Assembly (NCBI GenBank): GCA_002010045.1
Contig: MTMJ01000028.1
Location: 3,063 to 60,267 of the forward strand
From: Archaeoglobus sp. JdFR-22
Lineage (GTDB): Archaea; Halobacteriota; Archaeoglobi; Archaeoglobales; Archaeoglobaceae
Length of the DNA: 57,205 nt
Direction of reading: 5' to 3'
Positions within the stretch are counted from its first letter, which is position 1; each line of letters begins with the position of its first letter. Under the pieces are notes generated by a model. The model did no database searches. It worked only from the letters and a program-made list of their open reading frames with translations, and was not told the origin of the DNA. Below are positions 17,501 to 27,322 of this stretch, piece by piece. The translations under genes and the position numbers were made by a program.

Positions 17501-20500
17501 CAGCTTAACCCAGACTGCGATAAATCTGTTATCTGCATAAACAACATCAGGTTTGAAGTCAGGAGTTGTGTCGTTTGCCACTGGTTCAGGCTCAGTCCAG
17601 CCAGAACTTTCATTGATTGTGCAGTATATGTCAAATGCCTGTGTTAGATTCTTGGCAGGGTTGTCTGCAGAATATACAATCATCTTACTGTCATCCATTC
17701 CAAGGGCAAGCTTCGGATTTGCATCCGGATAGATGTTCCTTATTATCAGATATTCCTGTGTGGGTGAGCTGTGAACAAGTTCTCCAACAAGGGTGTTGTA
17801 GTCTGCGTTCAAATAATCTCTATCAGCAAGTCTCCAGTGTTCTGGTTTTGACGCTTCTTCAGTCCAGCAGTTGCCATTCCACAAATCACAGATAAACTTC
17901 CTTCCCCAGTGGTCAGTGTAGAACAGGAATCTCCAGTCGACCCTTATTAGCACTCCAGTTCGAAGCGAAGATATGGAAACATCGTAATTCTGGTCAAGTT
18001 CAACACCCGCTCCTGCATTTGCCCCTCCAGTAACCTCAACGCTTGCTATTACAACATCTGCACCTGCAGAAACTTTACCCCAGAGGTCAACACCTCCATT
18101 TGCGCTGTAAAACTTCAGCTCGCCATTCTCTGTTCTCTCAACAATTGCAAATTGGACTCTAACATCCATTGCAACACCAGCTTTTATTACGACAAAGTCC
18201 CATTCAGTCAGCGGAATGTCATTTACATTAACAACAAAATTCCAGTCAACTTCATTCAACGGCAGCATGGAATCAGCAGGTCTGAAGATTGCAACTCTCT
18301 GACCGCATATACCTGCAGCGGTCTGCTCACCGAATGTGTAGTATACTCCGCCTCCATATTCATTTCTTGCAATACCAGAAAGAGAATAAAATGTTCCATT
18401 CTCTCCAAAGAAGATTCCACACGTTCCGGGGTTGGAGCAGAATCTACCCTCCTCAGGCATATGCCTGCCAGATGGTACGTAGGTTGTGACACCGTAGTGA
18501 CCACCAACCCATGGTACCCAAGACGGCACGTCAAACTCGGGCAATTCATTTACCACGTTCATGACAGGCCCAATGACCTTAATAATCTTCAGAGCAGATT
18601 CTGTAGTTTTGGTTACATCTATTATTACATCCGTGATTTCAATTACAGGCTGCATATAAGACAGAACATCGCTCACATCAGCCAGTATATCTTCAACTTC
18701 CTCTGGAAGTGGCTCAATGCCATCGTAAGCAATTCCGGAACCATTGAAGTATGCAATATACGGCTTATTGTTGTAATAAAAGATTACCCGACCATCTTCG
18801 AGAGCATATGACACGCCAATACCATTATAGGTAAATTCAAGCACATCACTGTACTTAGCAGAAATAGATACAGAACCATCATCGTAGAGGAAATAAACCT
18901 GATAATCAGATACATTGAAGCTTGCACTGATGTCAACACCATCGCTATAATCGAAGCCAACCTCAGCGTCTTCGTAACCAGCGGTGATATTAGTATCGCC
19001 GCTGTATCTGAAGCTACCTGTATAATCGCCTGTGTCAAAGGTCACTCCAACATCAGATGAGTTAAACGTCAGCTCATCACTGCTCACATCCCATCTGAAT
19101 AAAATTTCGTTATACTCAAACTCCACGTAATCTTCAAAGACGTAAATTTTTGTGGTCTTCTTCAGATTAACGTAGTTCTGTCCATCAACATATCCTTCGC
19201 CCTGAATAACTTTCTGAAATCGTGGAAGTCCTTCTGGTTTTAATTTGTTAAAAAGTGTTATTGCCTTCAATGCAGTGGTCTGCTCAGACTCAGCTCTCAA
19301 CAGGAAAACGTTTGGTCCTAACGGCAGGTCATTCATGTTGAATGGATGTTCTGTGTATGAATACTCATCTGTGGCTCTGGTGTGCCATACAAGTGGATCA
19401 AAGTCGTCGTAGTAGATTGGTGGGAGGTTGGGAGGTTCAACCGACACGTTCAGGGGGTCAAGGTCATGATGCCAGAATACTGTCACATTAAGTGAGTTCG
19501 GTATATCATAATCTGACAGGAAGTACTTGATGTATTTTGGAGTGATTTTATGAAAGACGGGATACTGCACCAGATTTGGAACACTTCTTTGAGTCCTCAC
19601 AGGCCTCTCTGTATATGGGTCTTCAGTTTCTGCCTGAACTGTTGCGTTACAGGTGGGGCACTGGTATGCAATATCTCTGTCAAATTCATAATCAAATACA
19701 AACAGACCATCAGCATTTGTGGTTCCAGTGGGTGGGAATACAGTACCCATCTCTCTCTCCGATATATCCGATATCTGTATTTCAATTCCGGATATGGGTA
19801 CGGGATTTCCTTTGTCATCCACAATCTGAACAACACCTATCACATGACCGTTTCCAAGTGGTATTACATCCATGCTCAGACCAAATCCTGTGATGGGTGA
19901 GGTAACAAGCGGATAATTATCTCTATTGCTACCTCCACTGATATAGTATGGTGAGTCGCATCTTCCATCCTCGTCATTATCAAAGCATCCTTCTGATTCC
20001 TCATCAAAGTCACTCCAGTGATTTCCGTAATAGCCATAGTAATCCCACCGATTGGTGCCATAGCTGCCATCGTCAAAAGCAGATATATTGCAGCTGAGGA
20101 TGCTGTTATTCTGGATTACATTCTCTGTCGAATCTTCAATTCGAATACCAATTTTTGTATCTCCTATTATGTTGTAGAAAAGGAAGTTGCCATCAGACTG
20201 ATAAATGCTAACGCCATTATCTGCCCTTGGGTCATCACCAATTACTGAATTCTTTATAAACGTGTTGTTGTAAGAACTCCTCAGATGAATCGCATCCCCG
20301 GTGTACCTGACAAAGCTGTTATTGTTTACGATGCTATCTGAGGCATTTTCAAGTGTGAGCAGGTTTGGATTTCCGTCAGAAAGACGATTATTCTCAATTA
20401 AATTACTGTAAGAGCTGTTTGCCCAGATAAGATACCATCCACCCGAGATCATATTTCGTTTTATTTTTATGTCGCTGGTGTTATCAAGCAAAGCAATACC

Positions 20501-23500
20501 GGCATTGTAACTGTTCAGAATATTGTTTCCAGTTACTTCATTGTGTTTCGAGTCGAATATAACAAGTCCGTAATTGTTGTTGAGAAGGATATTGTTAGAA
20601 ATGCTGTTGTAATCTGACCAGTAGTCTAAATAAACTGAGAAAGCACCGCATCCAGAGACGGTGTTGTTATCGATGTTATTGTACCTCGACTCGAAGCTGA
20701 CGAAACCGTGCAGTATGTTGCTGACCACGTTATCAACTATTTCATTGTGGTCTGAGCAGTTTAACAGAATGCCTTTTTCCCAAAGACTTCTGTAATGTCC
20801 CGGTTCAATATAGTATGCGCTGACAGAATTGTTACTGATTCTGTTGTAATGTGAGTTTTCCAGAATTAAGCTTACTCCATTATCTTCAAAATAATTAAAA
20901 AGGATTTCATTATTATCTGAACTGTTTAAAAGTAAAGCCCTGTTGCATTTATCAAATTCGTTACCATGAATGTTGTTACTGCCTGCAGAATCAATTAACA
21001 TACAGGTTCCAAAGAATCCACTTCGGAAAGGAACGCTTACATTGTTATGGGCGATGTAGTTGTCGCTTCCTCCTTTCACATACACTCCAGTTGAGTTGCC
21101 GTATTCCAATTGCGGAACTTCGAATATGTACATGTCGAGAGAAATCAGATTGTTTGTGAAGTTACTTCTGTATAGACTCCCATTAAACCAGAAAGAATGA
21201 AATTGAATGTCATCAGCGAATTGGAGAAAATGCAATCTATTGCTGTCTATAACACTGTCTTCAGCCTCATTCTGTACATAAAGACCGATTGGAGTATCTA
21301 TAAACTCGTTATTTGAGATATTGGAATTATCAAGACGGAATGTCCAGATTCCCTCTCTGTTATCTTTGAAGATACAGTTAGAAACCTGCTTATCACGCAC
21401 TCCATAATAGTTCTGAAAAACTACCCCGGCGTTGTTTCTTGCACCCTCTATACTCAGCCCTGTAACATTTACAGGATAATCCATAGTGAATACACGGTTG
21501 TTCTCATTCGGAGAATGAATTACTGTATCTTCAGGGTTGCTGGAGAACGACATTACGTCATCAATCGCTTTATTTACATGCACGCTTTCATTGTAAAATC
21601 CGGGGCAGATAACTATTGAATCTCCTGCACCTGCGGCATTTTCAGCATCGTTCACTGTATTGTGGTATGAGATGCCGCTGCAGCATGGTTCATCCTGATA
21701 AACAACTCTTATGGATTTGGTTGCACCCATGAGTGCAAAACTCCCGTAGGTGAATGCATCATCAACATCACCGAGCTCAAAATCAGCATTAACCACTTTT
21801 CTGGAAGTGTCAACAGTATTATTGCCGCTAACAGGAAGTCTCCAGTCGCCCCCATAGTTCGTATAAAGTGCTATTGTATCTTCAATCACAGAACTGTAGT
21901 CTGCGTTCTCATAACTTACTGTCAGATTCAGATGCCCGTATGTTCCTGGAGGTCTCTGTGAAGAACAGACTGGTTCTATCCACAGGTAAGTCCCAATGTT
22001 TTCGATATACCTGTGGCTGTCCTCTGGAGGATTGTCCTCCTCCCTCAGGCCATAGCAGAAACCGTCAAAGGATAGATTTATGTCATCGAGGGTTACGCTG
22101 TTGAAGTAATTGTTCTGGTATCTTGTGTGAATGGAATGAACAAAATACTGGGAGCAGTTCTGAATTAATAGAGAATCAAAGCGATTGTCATAACTTCTGT
22201 ATAATTTAACGCCATTCTTTGTGTCCTTTATGTTCATGTTTGCAAGATAATTATCTGTGGTGTGGTTGAGCAGGTATATGCCCAGAAATGAAGAGGATAT
22301 GTCCAGTGAATTGAAATAGAATTCTGATGATTCTTCAATTACCACAGAGTTATAATTGTTAGAGGATATTAAATCAATAACATGACCATCTGTAGAATTC
22401 TGAAGGTGGATTGCAGAGTAGTCGAATTCTGAATTGACATTGTTGATGAAAATGTTTGTGCTATCTTTAACGTAGATTCCATCTTTATTGTTTTCAGTTC
22501 TGACATTGTTTATTGTGTGACCATGGCTTTCTGAGTCCAGAATACCGTAGGTGTTGTTTCTCAATGTGACATTGTTGATGGTGAGGTAATCTGTTCTGTA
22601 GATGAATATGCCTGAACCGGCTTTGGAGTTTCCTGAGAGAATCAGATTCATAAGATTTACGTTGGAGGAATTTATTATCGAAATCTTACCTGTGTTGCTT
22701 ACGTCCTCTGCTTCCAGAGTTAATCCATAGATGTCGATGTTGTTCTGATTTACGTAGTGGTGGTATCTGTCTCCGTTTATTGTATTGTTATCTATGCTAT
22801 TGAAGTAGGTATCTTCTCCATCGAAGAATATTCCTGCATCTTCTGACCCATCTATGGTATTGTTGTTGATATCATTGCCATCGGCATGCTTGAGGTAAAT
22901 TCCGTTTAATCTAGGAGATATGATGGTATTATTTGTGACAGTAAGGCTGCTTCTGGCTACCCTGACTGCTATTCCAATGGAAGTGTTGAAGACTGTATTG
23001 TCATTGATTATGTTATCTTCATTCAAATAATAAACTCGAATACCAAAACTGGAGTTGTTTATCCGGTTATTTTCAATAACTCCATTACTTCCACCTGCAA
23101 GGTAGATTCCGTAATTATTTGAACTGATAATATTGTTCTTAATCTGATTATTGTCAAGACCCGCCAGAAAGATTCCGGATTCTGAGTTCTCAATAAAGTT
23201 ATCTGAAATAACGTTATCTGAGTTTGTGAGATCAAAAACACTTGGAGGGCCATTTAATTCTATGCACACATTCTTGATGCTACAATTGTTACCTGTTATT
23301 CGATTTGCAGTCGAATTTGTTATCAGGTAAACACCACGCTCCCCCCCATAGAAAGTATTGTTTGCTATTATGCTATTGCTGAGGCCCCAGCCATGTATAT
23401 CGTCAGCGACACTATTTGAGAACCTGTTATTTCTTATGATTATATTTGAAACATCCTCAACAAATATCGTGCCCACATAAATCTCCTCACCCTGAGGATA

Positions 23501-26500
23501 CCAGAATGGTGGATTCTCAGGCATGTAATTTCCATAACCACCTCCATAGAAATCAAAACCGTCTATAATAACGTTGTCTGACTTTACTACGATGCCACCA
23601 TAACTTATATCTGTATCGATATAGCCTGAATAGGAAACCAGCCTCAAAGGTTTGTCGATGATGATTTTTTCAAACGCATACACTCCGGGACAGACCACAA
23701 CAGTACTTCCATTATCGGCTGCCTCCACCGCTTCCTTTACTGTCTTAAAGTAAGCTGAACCTTCTGTGCATGCTGCAGATTTATTCACAACGTAAACTTC
23801 CCCGGGCTTTGTGAGAGGATAGTAATCGACGTTCTCGTTACCGCTGATTAAATAATACGGGCTATCGCAGATGCCATCATCATCCAGATCAAGACATGTG
23901 TCACTGAAGCCTGTGCCGTCAGGCTTAGCCCAGTAGTTTCCTGCAATCCATGAACCATTTATGATGTTTGTTCCCGACCGCTTTGTTGTATTCCACTCAT
24001 TTGGTCGAACACTTCCAGAATACACGTTGTCTGAGTTGTTGAAGTAGTTGTTGTAAATCGTGTTATCACTTGCGTTCTGGATTTCTATCCCGTGTGTGTT
24101 TGATACAATTGTGTTACTCTCTACAGTATTATTCCATGAATTACGGATGCTGATTCCATCACCAAAGTATCCAGTATTAAAGCTTGCGTTGTTTCTGGAT
24201 AGAACGTTACTGGCTGATTTCTCCAGAACAATTCCACCGTATTCATTTAAAATTGCTGTGTTGTTTTCTATTGTGTTGTCAGTAGAATTCACAAGATATA
24301 TTCCTATGTAGCTGCTTGAACTCACTGTATTGTCTTTAATCATGTTATCGCTGGAATACGTGAGATAAATTCCACGGGAATTGGAGACCGCAATATCGCT
24401 GTGAATAACGTTGTTGTTCGAATATTTCAACCACACTCCCTTGCTGTTATTTGTTGCCCTAACGTTCTCGATTCTTGAAAAACTGGAGCTGTTAAGGAGA
24501 ATACCAGCATAACCACCTGAGCCATTGACTGTAAACCCGCTTATATTCACAGCATCAGCTACAACATGGAAAACAGGCTCAGAAGGAACTAATGCATTAA
24601 CAACTGTGCTATCAGAACCACTTCCAGTGATGGTCAGGGATTTGTTGACCACCACATTCTCAGCATAGCTTCCTGCATCAACCACTATTGTGTGACCATC
24701 GACTGTGTCAGAATCGTAAATCGCATCCTGAATGGTCAGGAAACTTTCAGAAGTATTCAGGTTGTGAACTCTGTATTCAGTGACTGCCTGAGTGAGGGGC
24801 AGGTAATCTGTGTTATTTGTATCAAGCTCATAGGATTCATCGCATATTCCATCTGAATCACTGTCCAGGCAGGTTTCACTGAAGCCAGTGCCATCAGGCT
24901 TAGCCCAGTAGTTCCCTCCAAGATAAGAACCACCAATTATGTTTGTTCCCGGTTGCTTTGTTGTGTTCCAGGTGTTTGTTGAATTTGGAAGATAAGGACT
25001 GTTTATAATGCGGGTGTTATTTGTATTGTTTAAAAAGTTGTTATTAATCAGATTATTGGATGAATAGGCTATTTCAATACCAGTGTACTTCAATTCTATG
25101 ATATTACTGGCAATTGTGTTATCATAGGATTGATAGATTCTGATGCCTATATCTGATGATGCAGACAGTCCTTCAATACCTGTTATTGTATTGTTTAAAA
25201 TTTGATTTCCGTCTGAATCGACTCTTATGCCGCTATAACCTGTGATGTTGTTTCCGGATATTATGTTGTCATCCATATGTGATTTAATCGATATTGTCGG
25301 CAGAGAGGCTAAATGATTCCGATAGAAATTATTATTTTCAATCCGGTTCTGTGCGGAAATGTCAAAAGAGTAATCTGTATCTATCAGTACGAGCGGATTG
25401 AGTTGACTTTGATCTGTAAAATTATTCTCTTTGATGATATTATACCTGCCCTTAAATATACTGATGCTGTTGCTTAAAAAATGATTAGATACTATTTCAT
25501 TGCTATCTGAATTCCCGATATAGACTCCAGCACCTTTACTAAAGATATTATCTCTGACAACGTTATTTTCCATAAGGTCATCAATCCATATTCCAGCATT
25601 GTAATCCAGAAAAGGCGCTCCTAGATCATATAGTCCTGCATTGATTATTTCAAAACCCTGAATCGTTATTCCATCAGATTTCAGAACAAAACCACTTCCT
25701 ACATTCTTTGCATTGATTAAAGGTCTGCCAATCCCTGTTATGTTCAGGGTTTTGTTTACATGAATATTGCCCGTATAGGTTCCATAGCAGACAAGGATTG
25801 TATCTCCATCAATTGAAGCATTGACTGCATCCTGTATTCTTGTAAAATTGGCACCAAGACATTGCACGCCATCATCGTCAACATACCACGTTTTCAGATT
25901 TCTGATTGTTGTAAAATCTCCAATTGAGCTGTTTGAATACAAGCTTGGATTATCCACTCTGTATGAGAAAACAGAGTAGTAGTAGGTAGTATTTGAGGAT
26001 AAACTAGATAGAGTTATAGATGGATTCTGGGTATTGTTTTGCCATTCAGACCATACTCCAGCTGATAAATCTGAATTCAAACTGTAAAGAATTCGGTTGT
26101 TAGAAGGGAAATCTGTCTGCCAGCTAATTGTTATGCTATTGTTAGTCGGATTGCTCTCCTGAATGCTGCTGATGGTAGGGGGATTCTGAACTTCAAAGAG
26201 CATTGGATAGTAGTCCTTTGGCAAATTAGAATCAAGACCTATTAGTCCTCCGCCTCCGCCTTCAAAACATCCAAAAATAGAAATGTTATAGGGAATGTCA
26301 CCAATCCCATCCCCATTAACATCATTTCCAGTATAATCATCCCAGTAATTACCCGTGTAGTTTGAGTAAATACTTCCCTGATAGATATACTGCCTTACCT
26401 CAGTTGAATTCCATTTGTTGGTTCCACAATCAATTGCATTGTATGTGTTGTTGATAAACCGGTTGATGAAGAAAACAGTTCCCGAGGAATCAGCCTGAAT

Positions 26501-27157
26501 TCCAGTACCACTATCCCTTATCGTGTTGTTATAGATAGTGTTATCGCTTGACGTATAGAATTCAATGCCAATAATTGTGTTGTAGATCGTGTTGTTATAT
26601 ATAACTGCATAGCCTGAATCTTCAATCTGAATACCATCATAGGTGTTGTAAATTATGTTATTTGAGATGTTAGCATAGTTAGAGGGATTGGAAGGATCGT
26701 TAGGATCGGGCTCCACGTCTATCCCATCATCGTTGCTTTTAGTTGAGCCCCCAGTGATAGTGAATCCTGAGATATTAATATAATCAGCATGAACATGAAT
26801 AACATCTTCATTCGTATCAAGAGCCTGAATGATTGTGTCTGTTGGATCCTGGGAGAATGATTTAAGGGTAACGGATTTGTTGATCTCAAGATTCTCCACA
26901 TACGTTCCACTGCAAACGATTATCATATCTCCATCATTTGCATTGCCCAAAGCTGAGGAGATTGTTGTGTAATATGCATCTCCCGATGTGCATGGAGATA
27001 TTTTACTGACGATCAAAATGCTCCCATCAAAATCATTTTCATACAAATTTTTGTAATCGTTAATAGTAACATTCGCAAAAGAGCCGTTAATAGCCAATAA
27101 TATAGAATACAGCAGTAACAAAATAATCATGATTAATTTGAACCTCATACCACCCAT
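14594..27157 (-). CDS. Giant secreted beta-helix surface protein with C-terminal dockerin
   Basis: 4187 residues. A signal peptide (about 5-30) is followed by five right-handed beta-helix (NosD/PbH1) modules starting near 56, 423, 793, 1119 and 1818. Each opens with an exposed-strand cap such as TIQDAIYDSDTVDGHTIVV; most close with an NYW or NHW Asp-rich loop (DSDSDGICDES). A fibronectin-III-like domain lies at 324-417. After 2423 come an Ig-like domain, a Tyr/Asp-rich strand array (2683-2806), an unassigned region, a propeller-like part with WxEPxLIT repeats (3140-3506), three CARDB domains (3545-3884) and two copies of an unknown 110-residue domain. It ends in a dockerin (4119-4187) with two Ca2+ loops, DVNCNGETNMGD and DMNCNDKINVGD. 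Asn-x-Ser/Thr sequons are very frequent. AGGTGG precedes the ATG. It has no membrane anchor of its own; the cohesin gene follows in the same operon. Confidence 0.92.
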   Translation of the reverse strand: MGGMRFKLIMIILLLLYSILLAINGSFANVTINDYKNLYENDFDGSILIVSKISPCTSGDAYYTTISSALGNANDGDMIIVCSGTYVENLEINKSVTLKSFSQDPTDTIIQALDTNEDVIHVHADYINISGFTITGGSTKSNDDGIDVEPDPNDPSNPSNYANISNNIIYNTYDGIQIEDSGYAVIYNNTIYNTIIGIEFYTSSDNTIYNNTIRDSGTGIQADSSGTVFFINRFINNTYNAIDCGTNKWNSTEVRQYIYQGSIYSNYTGNYWDDYTGNDVNGDGIGDIPYNISIFGCFEGGGGGLIGLDSNLPKDYYPMLFEVQNPPTISSIQESNPTNNSITISWQTDFPSNNRILYSLNSDLSAGVWSEWQNNTQNPSITLSSLSSNTTYYYSVFSYRVDNPSLYSNSSIGDFTTIRNLKTWYVDDDGVQCLGANFTRIQDAVNASIDGDTILVCYGTYTGNIHVNKTLNITGIGRPLINAKNVGSGFVLKSDGITIQGFEIINAGLYDLGAPFLDYNAGIWIDDLMENNVVRDNIFSKGAGVYIGNSDSNEIVSNHFLSNSISIFKGRYNIIKENNFTDQSQLNPLVLIDTDYSFDISAQNRIENNNFYRNHLASLPTISIKSHMDDNIISGNNITGYSGIRVDSDGNQILNNTITGIEGLSASSDIGIRIYQSYDNTIASNIIELKYTGIEIAYSSNNLINNNFLNNTNNTRIINSPYLPNSTNTWNTTKQPGTNIIGGSYLGGNYWAKPDGTGFSETCLDSDSDGICDESYELDTNNTDYLPLTQAVTEYRVHNLNTSESFLTIQDAIYDSDTVDGHTIVVDAGSYAENVVVNKSLTITGSGSDSTVVNALVPSEPVFHVVADAVNISGFTVNGSGGYAGILLNSSSFSRIENVRATNNSKGVWLKYSNNNVIHSDIAVSNSRGIYLTYSSDNMIKDNTVSSSSYIGIYLVNSTDNTIENNTAILNEYGGIVLEKSASNVLSRNNASFNTGYFGDGISIRNSWNNTVESNTIVSNTHGIEIQNASDNTIYNNYFNNSDNVYSGSVRPNEWNTTKRSGTNIINGSWIAGNYWAKPDGTGFSDTCLDLDDDGICDSPYYLISGNENVDYYPLTKPGEVYVVNKSAACTEGSAYFKTVKEAVEAADNGSTVVVCPGVYAFEKIIIDKPLRLVSYSGYIDTDISYGGIVVKSDNVIIDGFDFYGGGYGNYMPENPPFWYPQGEEIYVGTIFVEDVSNIIIRNNRFSNSVADDIHGWGLSNSIIANNTFYGGERGVYLITNSTANRITGNNCSIKNVCIELNGPPSVFDLTNSDNVISDNFIENSESGIFLAGLDNNQIKNNIISSNNYGIYLAGGSNGVIENNRINNSSFGIRVYYLNEDNIINDNTVFNTSIGIAVRVARSSLTVTNNTIISPRLNGIYLKHADGNDINNNTIDGSEDAGIFFDGEDTYFNSIDNNTINGDRYHHYVNQNNIDIYGLTLEAEDVSNTGKISIINSSNVNLMNLILSGNSKAGSGIFIYRTDYLTINNVTLRNNTYGILDSESHGHTINNVRTENNKDGIYVKDSTNIFINNVNSEFDYSAIHLQNSTDGHVIDLISSNNYNSVVIEESSEFYFNSLDISSSFLGIYLLNHTTDNYLANMNIKDTKNGVKLYRSYDNRFDSLLIQNCSQYFVHSIHTRYQNNYFNSVTLDDINLSFDGFCYGLREEDNPPEDSHRYIENIGTYLWIEPVCSSQRPPGTYGHLNLTVSYENADYSSVIEDTIALYTNYGGDWRLPVSGNNTVDTSRKVVNADFELGDVDDAFTYGSFALMGATKSIRVVYQDEPCCSGISYHNTVNDAENAAGAGDSIVICPGFYNESVHVNKAIDDVMSFSSNPEDTVIHSPNENNRVFTMDYPVNVTGLSIEGARNNAGVVFQNYYGVRDKQVSNCIFKDNREGIWTFRLDNSNISNNEFIDTPIGLYVQNEAEDSVIDSNRLHFLQFADDIQFHSFWFNGSLYRSNFTNNLISLDMYIFEVPQLEYGNSTGVYVKGGSDNYIAHNNVSVPFRSGFFGTCMLIDSAGSNNIHGNEFDKCNRALLLNSSDNNEILFNYFEDNGVSLILENSHYNRISNNSVSAYYIEPGHYRSLWEKGILLNCSDHNEIVDNVVSNILHGFVSFESRYNNIDNNTVSGCGAFSVYLDYWSDYNSISNNILLNNNYGLVIFDSKHNEVTGNNILNSYNAGIALLDNTSDIKIKRNMISGGWYLIWANSSYSNLIENNRLSDGNPNLLTLENASDSIVNNNSFVRYTGDAIHLRSSYNNTFIKNSVIGDDPRADNGVSIYQSDGNFLFYNIIGDTKIGIRIEDSTENVIQNNSILSCNISAFDDGSYGTNRWDYYGYYGNHWSDFDEESEGCFDNDEDGRCDSPYYISGGSNRDNYPLVTSPITGFGLSMDVIPLGNGHVIGVVQIVDDKGNPVPISGIEIQISDISEREMGTVFPPTGTTNADGLFVFDYEFDRDIAYQCPTCNATVQAETEDPYTERPVRTQRSVPNLVQYPVFHKITPKYIKYFLSDYDIPNSLNVTVFWHHDLDPLNVSVEPPNLPPIYYDDFDPLVWHTRATDEYSYTEHPFNMNDLPLGPNVFLLRAESEQTTALKAITLFNKLKPEGLPRFQKVIQGEGYVDGQNYVNLKKTTKIYVFEDYVEFEYNEILFRWDVSSDELTFNSSDVGVTFDTGDYTGSFRYSGDTNITAGYEDAEVGFDYSDGVDISASFNVSDYQVYFLYDDGSVSISAKYSDVLEFTYNGIGVSYALEDGRVIFYYNNKPYIAYFNGSGIAYDGIEPLPEEVEDILADVSDVLSYMQPVIEITDVIIDVTKTTESALKIIKVIGPVMNVVNELPEFDVPSWVPWVGGHYGVTTYVPSGRHMPEEGRFCSNPGTCGIFFGENGTFYSLSGIARNEYGGGVYYTFGEQTAAGICGQRVAIFRPADSMLPLNEVDWNFVVNVNDIPLTEWDFVVIKAGVAMDVRVQFAIVERTENGELKFYSANGGVDLWGKVSAGADVVIASVEVTGGANAGAGVELDQNYDVSISSLRTGVLIRVDWRFLFYTDHWGRKFICDLWNGNCWTEEASKPEHWRLADRDYLNADYNTLVGELVHSSPTQEYLIIRNIYPDANPKLALGMDDSKMIVYSADNPAKNLTQAFDIYCTINESSGWTEPEPVANDTTPDFKPDVVYADNRFIAVWVKLNNESLPANPDNFSEIVKYAEIAYSIYANGYWTHPELITNDSFFDYNPDVVADNDRTMVMWMKNPRNEVYVGNNATGNHSLENDYYYSIWNGTAFSPEKKAFSDLRITDNLHFDFSNSSAIAVWTEDMDGNSSTTADKEVLYSMFDGINWSDKVRFTDNSREDRLPDVIFFDNESLVVWVRDNSTANETEEVILYSTYNGTWSEPDLITSSHSIEELKLTKNPLDNPVILWQSYEGDSLNIFYSVYDREHSTWSMSNTLTEDADLEQSFSPLIDSQNQIVNTYVRKEVILQNETVTVNVTLNQTMNITTTEIGNASLYLVTHKIFTDLEISNEDISFIPSNPVPGSSITIKANIHNSGDLAVSNAVIRFSDGDKAIGITSTGLLRGSESVEVSINWTVPDKEQHTIYVTVDAGDMILEENESNNVAFKSVLLPDMAHRIIYITRPDYDKISINTTVINRGYYASSTSNVSFYYSTSPIMDDKVLIDRQALGVLDVNETANVTAVWNISGLNEGYYYIYLVLDKNNTVTEGDETNNIEIFSVVVGSDLEMMRESISVSNDFAENATINVIVRNTGSRIAENVTVALFIHNPYMVVNGTSVINESAIIETENISSIESNQSAVITFNTVLPAGKYSFFVVADYNNSIEEVDETNNIAVLPINIVTEMKKVSEEAIDTNNDTLIDFLKIGFEVNLSKAGDYTITGSLYKDSKRITHSSETLYLESGDRVVNLTFSGVEIANSGEDGPYDVVGVKLYSHNPGLVGKAENTTTASYNSSNFQGKTASFVEVIEDYGLDTNNNVLYNYLVVNMSLNVTQSGNYTIYGSLHGDGGFITNIYETVSFGTGIQVVKLEFDGYDIRDRGIDGNYNFSTKIYDDNLSVVDERMNTYLTSYYRAEQFEVNMSEVECGDVNCNGETNMGDAILLLNHITYGYSMCSQQKADMNCNDKINVGDVILILNNITYGYPLNCCNGG

Positions 27158-27322
27158 ATTTCCACCTGTTGATGTTTTATCAGATGATAGAGAAGTAGCA
27201 ACTCAGAGTTCTGCAACTCCTCCAACCTTAAACTATTTAAGTAGACAGAATAAATAAATAACTTTCTGGAGAAGATAGATATAGTAATTATGATATTGCA
27301 GTAAATAAAAAAGGAAGAGAAT

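Noticed and set aside
14594-27157. Many repeated short DNA words (GTTGTTATTGATG-like) that could suggest a CRISPR or satellite array
   Set aside because: They are codons of Asn-Asn and Ile-rich beta-helix turns in one unbroken frame; there are no constant repeats with unique spacers.
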